Assembly (NCBI GenBank): GCA_023435335.1
Contig: JAEYRU010000285.1
Location: 14,435 to 78,434 of the forward strand
Reading direction: 5' to 3'
Source of the DNA: Pseudomonadota bacterium
GTDB lineage: Bacteria; Pseudomonadota; Alphaproteobacteria; Rhizobiales; Rhizobiaceae
DNA length: 64,000 bases
Shown here: positions 31,048 to 39,098 of the stretch, piece by piece
How the letters are laid out: each line of letters starts with the position of its first letter
How positions within the stretch are numbered: the stretch's first letter is position 1
The notes under the pieces: generated by a model
Databases searched by the model: none
Told to the model about the DNA's origin: nothing
What the model saw: only the letters and a program-made list of their open reading frames with translations
Translations under genes and position numbers: made by a program

Positions 31048-31509
31048 TCAGGCAGCCTTGGCTTCGATCTGCTTCGAGCCGTTTGCGGCCTTGGCAATCG
31101 AGATCTTGCGCGGCTTCATCTCTTCCGGGATGTTCCGTTTGAGATCGATGTGGAGCAGCCCGTTCTTCAGCTCGGCGCCGCTCACTTCAACGAAGTCGGC
31201 GAGCTGGAAGCGGCGTTCAAAGGCGCGCGATGCGATGCCGCGATAGAGGAACTCGCCCTCTTCCTTGCTCTCTTCGGTCTTCTCGCCCTTGACCGTCAGC
31301 ACGTTGCGGTGCGCCTCGATCGAGATGTCGTTCTCGGAGAAGCCGGCTACCGCCATGGAGATGCGGTACGCATCCTCACCGGTCCGTTCGATGTTGTAGG
31401 GCGGGTAGCTGGGCGTGCTGTCCGGCTGGGTGACCGAGTCCAGCATGCCGAAAAGGCGGTCGAACCCAACGGTAGAGCGGTAGAGCGGGGAAAAATCGAC
31501 GTGACGCAT
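31048..31509 (-). CDS. Small heat-shock protein Hsp20
   Basis: 153-residue IbpA-type small chaperone that holds unfolding proteins. The rhizobial N-terminus MRHVDFSPLYRSTVGFDRLF is present, then the alpha-crystallin domain (YPPYNIERTGEDAYRI ... GIASRAFERRFQLAD ... LKNGLLHIDL) and the C-terminal I-x-I-like anchor (PRKISIAK). The start at 31509 is set by AAGGAG about 10 bases upstream and by the conserved N-terminus; the longer open frame to 31647 is the leader RNA. The leader has RNA-thermometer-like features, listed separately. Confidence 0.94.
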   Translation of the reverse strand: MRHVDFSPLYRSTVGFDRLFGMLDSVTQPDSTPSYPPYNIERTGEDAYRISMAVAGFSENDISIEAHRNVLTVKGEKTEESKEEGEFLYRGIASRAFERRFQLADFVEVSGAELKNGLLHIDLKRNIPEEMKPRKISIAKAANGSKQIEAKAA

Positions 31510-31560
31510 GATTCTGTTCTCCTTTGAGAAGCAACAACTGTTTGCGTTGACCGGGTCCTG
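31510..31560 (-). promoter_or_regulatory. Possible ROSE-like RNA thermometer in the hsp20 leader
   Basis: On the hsp20 strand the Shine-Dalgarno AAGGAG (31524-31519) sits in the loop and 3' arm of a UUCUC-AAAG-GAGAA hairpin (31530-31517). It is directly preceded by UUGCU (31534-31530), the pentamer characteristic of ROSE elements that mask rhizobial heat-shock ribosome sites. The rest of the roughly 100-base ROSE fold was not verified. Confidence 0.4.
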
Positions 31561-31751
31561 GAAGCCCTCTGGCCTTTCCATCCGGTCGGCGGCCCCATCC
31601 TTGGCGGCCGCCGGAACTGATTTGGGGGCGCCCCTCGCCCATTTCAAGACTTCATGACTGCCGCGCGCACCTTGAAATGAATGCAGGATGAACCAGGGCT
31701 TCGGGCTCCATTCAGGTGCCTGGGGCTATCATGCCTCCAACATAGAGATCA

Positions 31752-31853
31752 GGCGGCGAACCAAAGCCGCCGAACCTCTCGGGACCGGGTGCAACGTCCC
31801 TTCCGCCCGGGCCCGAAATCGGAGGCCGGTTGCCATGTTGGCAGCCGGCCTCC
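31752..31853. other. Two strong hairpins in a 449-base gene-free stretch
   Basis: The region 31510-31958 holds no convincing gene. It contains a GGCGGC-8-GCCGCC stem (31752-31757 with 31766-31771) and a nearly perfect 15-bp hairpin with a 3-base loop (31821-31835 with 31839-31853, one G-T pair). Neither has a real T-run on either strand. They could belong to a small RNA, to the hsp20 leader, or to an intergenic repeat. Confidence 0.6.
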
Positions 31854-31958
31854 AGCCGTCTTTCCCGACTTTGCCTTTGGCTGCCCCTCGGCTATTGAGG
31901 CGAATGCTCCGGTCGACGTCCGGAGACGGGTGTGGAATCGTCAGCGAGCGGAAGGGGC

Positions 31959-32918
31959 ATGTCGGACCTGCTTTTTGCCACAGAGGGGAACCCCGTCCCT
32001 GAAGGGGCGGTGGCCGGACGCTTGCGCATGCGCGACGGCAAGTCGCTTCGCTACGCGCGTTTCGCGGCCAGCGCGCGCCCGTTGAAGGGAACCGTCATCA
32101 TCATACCCGGCCGCAACGAGTGCATCGAGAAGTACTTCGAGACGATCCGGAATCTCTCATCGCGCGGGCTCGGCACACTGACCTTCGATTTGCGCGGCCA
32201 GGGGGGCTCTGATCGCCTCATCACCGATCCGATGCCCGGCTATATAGTCTCGTTCAATCAGTATGTGGCTGACCTGGAAGAGGTGTTCGAGCAGATCGCC
32301 CTCCCCGACTGCCGTGGCCCCTTCTACGTGCTTGCACACTCCACCGGCGGCCTGATCGCACTCCTGGCCGCGCCGGGTCTGGTGAACCGCGTGCGCCGCA
32401 TGGTGCTGACGGCGCCTCTTATCGAATTCGCCAAGTCGTCCATATCGATGCAGAGCCTGCGCCGGCTGACGGCACTGCTTTTCTATTTCGGCATGGGTTC
32501 GCTCTATGCGGGCGGCGGGCCTCGGCGCGAAGAGGGAACGCCCTTCGCCACCAACACGCTGACGACCGACCATGCGCGCTATGCCCGCAACCTGGCGATC
32601 TACCGCGAGCATCCCGAACTGGCGCTCGGCGGTCCGACGGTCGCTTGGGTGCATGCCGTCTGCAATGCTGTGGAAAGGCTGCAAGACCCCGAATTCCTGG
32701 CTCGGATCCATGTCCCGCTGCTGATCATCGCCGCGGGCGCAGATGAGGTCGTCTCGACGCCGGCTACCGAACGCCTCGCACAACGACTCCGGTCGGGCAG
32801 CCTGATCACCATCGATGGCGCTCGCCACGAATTGCTGCAGGAGGCCGACATCTACCGCGAGCAGGTGATGGCCGCGTTCGATGCGTTCGTGCCAGGGTCC
32901 GACGCGCCCGCGGTCTGA
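31959..32918 (+). CDS. Alpha/beta hydrolase, lysophospholipase-like
   Basis: 319-residue serine hydrolase of the monoacylglycerol/lysophospholipase (PldB-like) type. The oxyanion-region strand VIIIPGRNECIEKYFE is followed by DLRGQGGSDR, the nucleophile elbow AHSTGG, the acid Asp in AAGADEVVS, and the His in DGARHELLQE. There is no signal peptide, so it is probably cytoplasmic. ATG 31959 follows GGAAGGGG; an alternative start at 31932 adds nine residues. The substrate is inferred only from the family. Confidence 0.9.
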   Translation: MSDLLFATEGNPVPEGAVAGRLRMRDGKSLRYARFAASARPLKGTVIIIPGRNECIEKYFETIRNLSSRGLGTLTFDLRGQGGSDRLITDPMPGYIVSFNQYVADLEEVFEQIALPDCRGPFYVLAHSTGGLIALLAAPGLVNRVRRMVLTAPLIEFAKSSISMQSLRRLTALLFYFGMGSLYAGGGPRREEGTPFATNTLTTDHARYARNLAIYREHPELALGGPTVAWVHAVCNAVERLQDPEFLARIHVPLLIIAAGADEVVSTPATERLAQRLRSGSLITIDGARHELLQEADIYREQVMAAFDAFVPGSDAPAV

Positions 32919-32926
32919 CTGGCTCT

Positions 32927-33703
32927 TCAGCCCGAGTTGAGCACTTCCAGCGCTGCGGCGTGCAGCGCCGCGCTGGCGGCGGCAACGATTTCGCCCCCGG
33001 CTTCCGCCGGGCCGCCGTCGCTGGTCGTCACAACCCCGCCCGCCTGCTCGATGATCGGAACGAGCGCGACGATGTCGTAGGGCTGCAGCGCCGTCTCGAC
33101 GACGAGGTCAATATGCCCGGCCGCGAGCATGCAATAGGCATAGCAGTCGGTGCCGTAGCGGGCCAGCCGAACCTTCGCCTCCAGCCTGTCGTAGGCGGTC
33201 CGCTTGGCCCCCGCGAAAAGCGCCGGGGTCGTGGTGCACAAAGTGGCGTCCGAGAGCAGCGTCGTTCCGCGGGTGCGCAGCCTCTGCGGGCCACCGGGGC
33301 CGTCATACGTAGCGCCGGTCGAATCGGCCACGAATATCTCCTTGGTGAAGGGCTGGGACATCAGCCCCGCCACGGCCTTGCCCCCGACCGTAAGGCCGGC
33401 CAGGGTTCCCCACAAGGGGATGCCGGAGATGAACGCCCGCGTGCCGTCGATCGGATCGATGACCCAGATACTCTCGCTGTCGGGATTGGTGGCCCCGAAT
33501 TCCTCGCCGATCACGCCGTGCTGGGGAAACCGCGCGGTGATGAGCGCACGAATGGCCCGCTCGGCTTCGCGGTCTGCCTCGGTGACCGGATCGAAGCCGC
33601 TTTCGAGCTTGTTGATGACGTAGGCCGGCTGTCGGAAGCGCGGCAATGTTTCCGCCGCCGCAGCTTCGGCCAGTTCCCGCAGGAATGCCTTCATGTCGTC
33701 CAT
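32927..33703 (-). CDS. hisN: Histidinol-phosphatase, inositol monophosphatase family
   Basis: 258 residues of the Mg2+-dependent IMPase superfamily. The metal sites are in GEEFG and WVIDPIDGTRAF, and the third Asp lies in LQPYDIVALVPIIEQAGG. Residues around the active site resemble HisN-type histidinol-phosphatases rather than SuhB. The role would be L-histidinol phosphate hydrolysis, but sugar-phosphate or inositol-phosphate specificity cannot be excluded from sequence. It converges with the hydrolase gene (8-base gap). An sRNA gene of the family first noticed beside IMPase genes lies in its upstream gap. Confidence 0.85.
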   Translation of the reverse strand: MDDMKAFLRELAEAAAAETLPRFRQPAYVINKLESGFDPVTEADREAERAIRALITARFPQHGVIGEEFGATNPDSESIWVIDPIDGTRAFISGIPLWGTLAGLTVGGKAVAGLMSQPFTKEIFVADSTGATYDGPGGPQRLRTRGTTLLSDATLCTTTPALFAGAKRTAYDRLEAKVRLARYGTDCYAYCMLAAGHIDLVVETALQPYDIVALVPIIEQAGGVVTTSDGGPAEAGGEIVAAASAALHAAALEVLNSG

Positions 33704-33767
33704 CCGCCCCTCTTGTTCGCCCGCCTGCGGGTAATTGCCTTATATGTTAACAATCCGGAAATGCCGC

Positions 33768-33795
33768 TTGACATTTGTGCATCGCAGCATAACAT
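33768..33795 (+). promoter_or_regulatory. Promoter of the mmgR/suhB-type sRNA
   Basis: A consensus -35 TTGACA (33768-33773), a 16-base spacer and a -10-like TAACAT (33790-33795) lead into the conserved sRNA sequence. Both flanking protein genes run the other way, so this promoter is not theirs. Confidence 0.75.
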
Positions 33796-33801
33796 TTGAC
33801 A

Positions 33802-33882
33802 CAGACAGTTGTACTGTCTAGCCCTCCTTGGGCGTTTCCTCCCTAGACTTGACCGCACCGTGCGAGCGATGCGGTCTTTTTT
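33802..33882 (+). ncRNA. mmgR: Trans-acting small RNA of the mmgR (alpha-r8)/suhB family
   Basis: About 80 bases with the architecture of this alphaproteobacterial sRNA family. A 5' hairpin AGACAG-5-CTGTCT (33804-33820) comes first. Next is a single-stranded, pyrimidine-rich block with two anti-Shine-Dalgarno-like stretches (around CCCTCCTTGG and TTTCCTCCCT, 33821-33843). A terminator follows: GACCGCA / TGCGGTC stem (33851-33857, 33870-33876) with seven T residues. In Sinorhizobium, MmgR limits polyhydroxybutyrate granule build-up; the target here is not shown. It sits next to an IMPase-family gene, as the family's other name implies. Confidence 0.8.
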
Positions 33883-33910
33883 TGTCCCGGATCGGATATT
33901 TTCGAGCGGC

Positions 33911-34801
33911 CTACTCCGCCGCCAGCGGAAGGCTGGTGATTTCCTCCGCCGGCAGTGACATCAGGCCAGCCGCGAATCTCGTGAGATCGTTAGCCAGCGC
34001 CGCGAATGCACCAGTCTTGAGGTAGGTCTTTTCATCCATGTAGAGGCCCCGGTTGATCTCGATCTGCAAGGCATGCAGTCCACGTCCCGGGCGGCCGTAG
34101 TGTTCCGTGATAAAGCCCCCGGCGTAGGGCTTGTTGTGGGCCACGCGATAGCCCATGCCGGCCAGCAGCGCTATCGCATGCTCGGTCAGCGCGGTCGAGG
34201 CCGAGGCCCCGAAACGGTCTCCGACGATGAAGTCGGGCCGCATCCCGCCTTCTCCGATGCGTATGCTCGCGGGCATCGAATGGCAGTCGATGAGCACCGC
34301 GAAACCGAACTGCGCATGCGTGCGGGCGACGAGCCGCTTCAGCCGTTCGTGGTACGGCTTGTAGATGTGCTCGACGCGTTCGATCGCCTCGGAAACCGGA
34401 AGCCGCCCTGGATAGATGTCGAGCCCCTCGCCGACAAGCCGCGGTATTGTGCCCAGCCCACCTGCAACCCGAGGCGAACGGACGTTGGCGAAAGAGGGCA
34501 GCGGATCGGCGAACATGCGGGGGTCGAGTTCCCATGGTTCGCGGTTCACGTCGAGATAGGCGCGCGGGAAATTGGCCGCCAGCATCGGTGCGCCGAGCCC
34601 CGTCGCACCGGCGAAGAGTTCATCGACGTAGCAGTCTTCCGAGCGGCGGATCGCCCATCCATCGAGCTTGACCATGGCTAGGAAGCGCTTCGGGTAGTAG
34701 CGGCCGCTATGCGGGGAGTTGAAGACGAAGGGAACGCGCTGGGTGGGGCCTTCGATCACGAAGAACGCAGGGGCCTCTGAAAAATCGTTGCGCGCCGTCA
34801 T
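33911..34801 (-). CDS. N-formylglutamate amidohydrolase family protein
   Basis: 296 residues of the FGase family, zinc enzymes that release formate from N-formylglutamate (histidine degradation) or act on related formyl/amide substrates. Landmarks are FNSPHSGRYYP near the N-terminus (first metal His), DVNREPWELDP, LIDCHSMPAS (second metal site) and a C-terminal ALQIEINRGLYMDE. The start at 34801 has AAAGG upstream; the open frame to 34879 adds a non-conserved leader. No other hut genes are present, so the physiological substrate is uncertain. The sRNA terminator ends about 28 bases beyond its stop. Confidence 0.88.
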   Translation of the reverse strand: MTARNDFSEAPAFFVIEGPTQRVPFVFNSPHSGRYYPKRFLAMVKLDGWAIRRSEDCYVDELFAGATGLGAPMLAANFPRAYLDVNREPWELDPRMFADPLPSFANVRSPRVAGGLGTIPRLVGEGLDIYPGRLPVSEAIERVEHIYKPYHERLKRLVARTHAQFGFAVLIDCHSMPASIRIGEGGMRPDFIVGDRFGASASTALTEHAIALLAGMGYRVAHNKPYAGGFITEHYGRPGRGLHALQIEINRGLYMDEKTYLKTGAFAALANDLTRFAAGLMSLPAEEITSLPLAAE

Positions 34802-35000
34802 TTTGCCTTTCCACCGGGGAAATCCCGCTATTGCGAGCGTGCCATTGGTTGACCCGGCTGTCCAGTCTCGCCGCGTCAACTAAGACATTGCAAACAAAGG
34901 CCTAGGAAGCGAAATTCACTTGATGTTTACCATGGCGGACTCATATAGGCGAAGTGGGTGACGCAGCTCCTCCCTGGCGTCGCATGTTCGGAAGGGATCG

Positions 35001-35363
35001 ATGACAAGGATTCTGCTGGCGGAAGATGATGATGACATGCGTCGCTTCCTGGTCAAAGCGCTGGAGCGCGCCGGTTACGACGTGAGCGACTTCGACAATG
35101 GCGCCAGCGCCTATGAGCGGTTGCGCGAGGAGCCATTTTCGCTGCTTCTGACCGACATCGTCATGCCGGAGATGGATGGCATCGAACTGGCGCGCCGCGC
35201 CACCGAACTCGATCCGGACCTGAAGGTGATGTTCATCACGGGCTTCGCCGCCGTGGCCTTGAACCCCGATTCCAAGGCGCCGCGCGACGCCAAGGTCCTG
35301 TCGAAGCCGTTCCATCTGCGCGATCTCGTCAACGAGGTCGACCGGATGCTGAAGGCCGCCTGA
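35001..35363 (+). CDS. cpdR: Single-domain response regulator CpdR
   Basis: 120-residue stand-alone receiver that, unphosphorylated, primes ClpXP for cell-cycle substrates such as CtrA and PdhS-type factors. The acidic triad is AEDDDD (residues 7-12), the phospho-acceptor Asp52 is in LLTDIVMPEMDG, the switch Thr in FITGFA, and the Lys in LSKPFH. It ends in Ala-Ala, the usual degradation-tag-like end. ATG 35001 follows GGAAGGGATCG. It lies 58 bases upstream of tRNA-Val, the normal rhizobial neighbourhood. TTTACCAT at 34926-34933 resembles a CtrA half-site. Confidence 0.93.
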   Translation: MTRILLAEDDDDMRRFLVKALERAGYDVSDFDNGASAYERLREEPFSLLLTDIVMPEMDGIELARRATELDPDLKVMFITGFAAVALNPDSKAPRDAKVLSKPFHLRDLVNEVDRMLKAA

Positions 35364-35421
35364 GACCTGCATGAGCACTTGACGCGCGGCGCGGCATTGT
35401 GGTGTAAGCGCCGCCACGGAT

Positions 35422-35496
<75 letters not shown>

Positions 35497-35659
35497 TCCG
35501 GCTTCTTGACAATCCAGGCCGTGGTTTTGCGCAAGCAATCATTGTAAGCTTAGGGCCGAGAGTTATCGAGGCGAAGCCTAGAAGCGCCGTCAATCGACCA
35601 CTGGAGCTGCAACTATGATGCTCACGGGTCGTATCAGGGATATCTAGACCGAGATCGGG

Positions 35660-35989
35660 ATGGAGACCATGAAGTCCGGTTCGGGAGGCGACGTTTTCGT
35701 GATTGACCCGGCGCTGGAGGAAATCCCGCTGCTCGATGTCATCGCGGATTTCGCTGACGGCAGCGATGTCCTTGACCTGTCCGACCTCCTTGCCAGTGTG
35801 CTCGGACCGGAGGTCACGCCGGAACAAGGCCGGCCCGCAGCAGCCGGCCAGGTCTCGGATATGAACCCGCCCACTCACATCGACATCCCAGGCGCGCCAG
35901 GCGCCTTGCTCGAGTTGCCGCACTACGAACCGGCGGCAACCTACGTACTCTACCGGGACGACCAGCCGCCGGAAGCCGACATCGCCTGA
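35660..35989 (+). pseudogene. Remnant of a type I secretion C-terminal target domain
   Basis: A 109-residue frame. Residues 8-48 (GGDVFVIDPAL ... DVIADFADGSDVLDLSDLL) match the pattern that closes large RTX-like proteins exported by type I secretion (the GGxGxDxFV / DVIxDFxxGxDxLDLSDLL region). No calcium-binding repeats, N-terminal body or secretion genes are present. It begins 163 bases after the tRNA gene in a stretch with no other coding sense. The simplest reading is the surviving tail of a deleted adhesin or toxin-like gene. A small independent protein cannot be excluded, because the frame is intact and has an ATG. Confidence 0.6.
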
Positions 35990-36022
35990 CGCACGGCTGG
36001 CGCCTGCGACTCCGAACAGCGG

Positions 36023-37795
36023 TCAGTGGTTGTGCCTGGGCATCTTGCGCGAAATGCGCTGGAAAGCATCAGCGCCTTCGATGACGCCCCCGTCACGGAG
36101 CTGAGCCGCCGTCTCCCTGTAAATCTTCTGCCAGGGCGTCTGCGCCTGCGGTACCGCCGGTATGCCGTCCAGTTTGCGCTGTTCGATCTCCGCTTCGTCA
36201 ACCAGTGCATCGCACCGCCCCCTATTGAGGTCGATCCGGATGGTGTCGCCCGTCCGCACCCACGCAAGGCCGCCGCCCGCGGCGCTCTCGGGCGACGCGT
36301 TGAGGATCGACGGGCTGTCGGCGGTCCCCGACTGGCGCCCGTCGCCGATTGTTGGCAGGCTCTGAATGCCTCTCTTCAGGAGATGGTCCGGCGGCTGCAT
36401 GTTCACCACCTCGGCGGCCCCGGGCCAGCCGAGCGGCCCCGCGCCGCGAATGACCAGGATGCAGTTTTCGTCGATGGCAAGCGCGGGATCGTTGATCCTG
36501 GCGTGGTAGTCCTCCGATCCGTCGAACACGATAGCCCGCCCCTCGAACACACCCTCGTGCCCGGGCCGCTGCAGATAGCGCGCCCTGAAACCCTCGGAGA
36601 TCACGCTCATCTTCATGATTGCGAAGTCGAACAGGTTTCCCTTCATCACCATAAAGCCGCCGCGCTCCGCAAGCGGGCTTGCCCAGGGCCGGATGACCTC
36701 GCGATCCCTCGCCTCCCGCCCTTCGAGATTGCGCGCCATGGTGGAACCGGTCACGGTCGGGCATTCGCCGTCCAGTTTTCCGGCCTGCAGCAGCTCCCAC
36801 ATGATCGCCGGCACGCCGCCGGCCCGGTGGAAGCTCTCGCACAGGTAGTTTCCGGCCGGCTGCACGTTTGCCAGCAACGGAATGTCGTAGCCGTGGACCT
36901 GCCAGTCCTCCGGCAGCAATTCGACACCGGCGTGTCTCGCGATCGCCATCAGGTGGGGCTGTGCGTTGGTCGATCCCCCGATCGCCGAATTGACCTTGAT
37001 CGCGTTGAGGAAGGCGGCGCGGGTGAGAATGTCGGAGGGCCTGAGATCCTCGTTCACGAGTTCGACCGCGCGCCTGCCCGTGCGGTAAGCCATCTGGCCG
37101 CGCTCGCGATAGGCCGCCGGAATAGCGGCGCAGCCGGTCAGCGACATGCCGAGCGCCTCGGCCAGCGCGTTCATTGTCGAAGCCGTTCCCATGGTGTTGC
37201 AATGGCCGACTGACGGTGCCGAATCGAGTGCGGTCTGCAGGAATTCCTCGCGCGTGATCTCCCCGGCTCCGAATTTGCGCCTGGAGCTCCAGATCGCCAT
37301 GCCGGAGCCTGCCAGCTTGCCCTCGTGCCAGCCGTCGAGCATCGGTCCGCCCGACAGCACGATCGCGGGGATGTCGACCGTAGCCGCAGCCATCAGCGCC
37401 GAGGGCGTTGTCTTGTCGCAGCCGGTGGTCAGCACGACGCCGTCCAACGGGTACCCGTAGAGTATCTCGACCAGCCCCAGATAGGCGAGGTTGCGGTCGA
37501 GCGCGGCGGTCGGCCTCTTGCAATTTTCGAACAGCGGATGCGTTGGAAAGGAGATCGGAATGCCGCCGGCATCGCGAATGCCGTCCCGCACCCGCCGCTC
37601 CAGTTCCAGATGCCCCCGGTTGCATGGCACGAGATCGCTGCCCGACTGCGCGATGCCGATGATCGGCCGGCCTGATCGAAGCTCCTCCGGGGTGGTGCCG
37701 TAGTTCATGAAGCGTTCGAGGTAGAGAGCCGTCAGGTCCACGTGGTCCGGATTGTCGAACCAGTCCTGCGAGCGAAGGCGTCGGCCCGTTCCCAT
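36023..37795 (-). CDS. xylD: D-xylonate dehydratase (IlvD/Edd family)
   Basis: 590 residues. Dehydrates D-xylonate to 2-keto-3-deoxy-xylonate in non-phosphorylative xylose oxidation. It shares long blocks with Caulobacter XylD as I remember it, such as RSQDWFDNPDHVDLTALYL, TGCDKTTP, GHCNTMGTAST and GDGRQSGTADSPS, and the C-terminal PRHNH. The three Cys expected for the Fe-S cluster are in VPCNRGH, GCDKTT and HCNTMG. The start at 37795 is the conserved N-terminus (MGTGRRLRSQDW); the longer open frame is spurious. It is downstream of xylX on the same strand, so an operon gbpR-xylX-xylD is likely. Confidence 0.9.
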   Translation of the reverse strand: MGTGRRLRSQDWFDNPDHVDLTALYLERFMNYGTTPEELRSGRPIIGIAQSGSDLVPCNRGHLELERRVRDGIRDAGGIPISFPTHPLFENCKRPTAALDRNLAYLGLVEILYGYPLDGVVLTTGCDKTTPSALMAAATVDIPAIVLSGGPMLDGWHEGKLAGSGMAIWSSRRKFGAGEITREEFLQTALDSAPSVGHCNTMGTASTMNALAEALGMSLTGCAAIPAAYRERGQMAYRTGRRAVELVNEDLRPSDILTRAAFLNAIKVNSAIGGSTNAQPHLMAIARHAGVELLPEDWQVHGYDIPLLANVQPAGNYLCESFHRAGGVPAIMWELLQAGKLDGECPTVTGSTMARNLEGREARDREVIRPWASPLAERGGFMVMKGNLFDFAIMKMSVISEGFRARYLQRPGHEGVFEGRAIVFDGSEDYHARINDPALAIDENCILVIRGAGPLGWPGAAEVVNMQPPDHLLKRGIQSLPTIGDGRQSGTADSPSILNASPESAAGGGLAWVRTGDTIRIDLNRGRCDALVDEAEIEQRKLDGIPAVPQAQTPWQKIYRETAAQLRDGGVIEGADAFQRISRKMPRHNH

Positions 37796-37865
37796 CTGTA
37801 TCAGCTCCCTCGGTTTTCGATCGCACCATGGACTTGGACCACAAGCCCCGCGGCCGCGCTGCCGG

Positions 37866-39017
37866 CTACAGCAGTCCGCGCCCGGCCAGGTAGCGCATGA
37901 GGCTCGCCGCGCCGAACGTCCAAGGCGGGCACTCGGTCGACAGGCGCACCGTGTTGCGCAGGCTGCCAAGCTTCGGCTCCGCGATGGTCACGACATCGCC
38001 GACTTTGTGGGTGAAGCCCTGGCCGGGCACGTCGCGGTCCTCGACCGGCGCGAACAGTGTTCCCATGAAAAGCACCAAGCCGTCCGGATACTGATGGTGC
38101 TTGCCGATCGTCTGCGCCACCAGGTCGAGCGGATCGCGGCTGATCTCACGCATCGAGCTGCGTCCGTCAAGCACGAAACCGTCCGTCCCCTCGATCCTCA
38201 GGGTGAGTTCGGCCTCTCTGACGTCGTCGATCGCGTAGTTGTCGTCGAACAGGCGGATGAACGGCCCTATCGAGCAGGAGGCGTTGTTGTCCTTTGCCTT
38301 GCCCAGCAACAACGCCGAGCGGCCCTCGACGTCGCGCAGGTTGACGTCGTTGCCGAGCGTCGCGCCTTTAACGCGCCCGCGGCTGTCGACCGCAAGCACG
38401 ACCTCCGGCTCAGGATTGTTCCACTTGGATACGGGGTGAAGGCCGACCGCCGCGCCCCAGCCCACCGAGGACAGCACCTGGGCCTTGGTGAACACCTCAG
38501 CATCTGGGCCGATGCCCACTTCCAGGTATTGCGACCACAGCCCCGCCTCGACGAGCACTGACTTTACCCGCTGCGCCTCGGGTGAGCCGGGCTTCAGATC
38601 GCGCAGCTGTTCGCCGACGACCGTGCTGATCCGCTCGCGGATCTCGTGGGCGAGTTCCGCCTTTCCGCCGGCCCGCTCCTCGATGACGCGTTCCACCATC
38701 GAGCGCGCGAAGGTGACGCCGCATGCCTTCACGGCCTGCAGGTCGCAGGGCGCGAGCAGGTGCGTCGTATCCTCGGCCGCCTCGCTGGAGCGGGCAAGCA
38801 GATCGGACAGCGATATGAGCCTCTCGCCCTGCAGCCTCCCCGCGACAGCGGCCGGATCGTCCGTCTCTAGCAGGTCGCGCATGGTTGGGTAGTCGCGCGA
38901 AGTGATGTCGAAAATCTCGCCGTCACGTAGGGCCACTAACGCCGGCCCGGCAGCGTCCGGGCGCCATACCCGGCCCACGAGGCAGCCCTGCCGCGATGCC
39001 TCAACTATCTCCTCCAA
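37866..39017 (-). CDS. xylX: 2-keto-3-deoxy-xylonate dehydratase, fumarylacetoacetate hydrolase family
   Basis: 383-residue FAH-superfamily enzyme matching Caulobacter-type XylX, which converts 2-keto-3-deoxy-xylonate to alpha-ketoglutarate semialdehyde. Supporting segments are KACGVTFARSMVERVIEER, VGWGAAVGLHPVSKWNNPEPEV (metal-site region), LGNDVNLRDVEGRSALLLGKAKDNNASCSIGP and the C-terminal RLSTECPPWTFG. It starts at TTG 39017, with GGGAGGGAG about 5 bases upstream. Together with xylD it covers two middle steps of the Weimberg route. The semialdehyde dehydrogenase is not in the window. A role on L-arabinonate-derived substrate is possible. Confidence 0.88.
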   Translation of the reverse strand: MEEIVEASRQGCLVGRVWRPDAAGPALVALRDGEIFDITSRDYPTMRDLLETDDPAAVAGRLQGERLISLSDLLARSSEAAEDTTHLLAPCDLQAVKACGVTFARSMVERVIEERAGGKAELAHEIRERISTVVGEQLRDLKPGSPEAQRVKSVLVEAGLWSQYLEVGIGPDAEVFTKAQVLSSVGWGAAVGLHPVSKWNNPEPEVVLAVDSRGRVKGATLGNDVNLRDVEGRSALLLGKAKDNNASCSIGPFIRLFDDNYAIDDVREAELTLRIEGTDGFVLDGRSSMREISRDPLDLVAQTIGKHHQYPDGLVLFMGTLFAPVEDRDVPGQGFTHKVGDVVTIAEPKLGSLRNTVRLSTECPPWTFGAASLMRYLAGRGLL

Positions 39018-39098
39018 CGTGCTCCCTCCCGCTAAATCGTTTTGAACGCGTAACTCGCATAACAGCGGACGCGCCGATTTGGAATTCCCCCCGTGACG

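Noticed and set aside
31510..31647. N-terminal extension of Hsp20 by 46 codons
   Set aside because: Residues are unlike any Hsp20 N-terminus, and the extension covers the ribosome site and leader.
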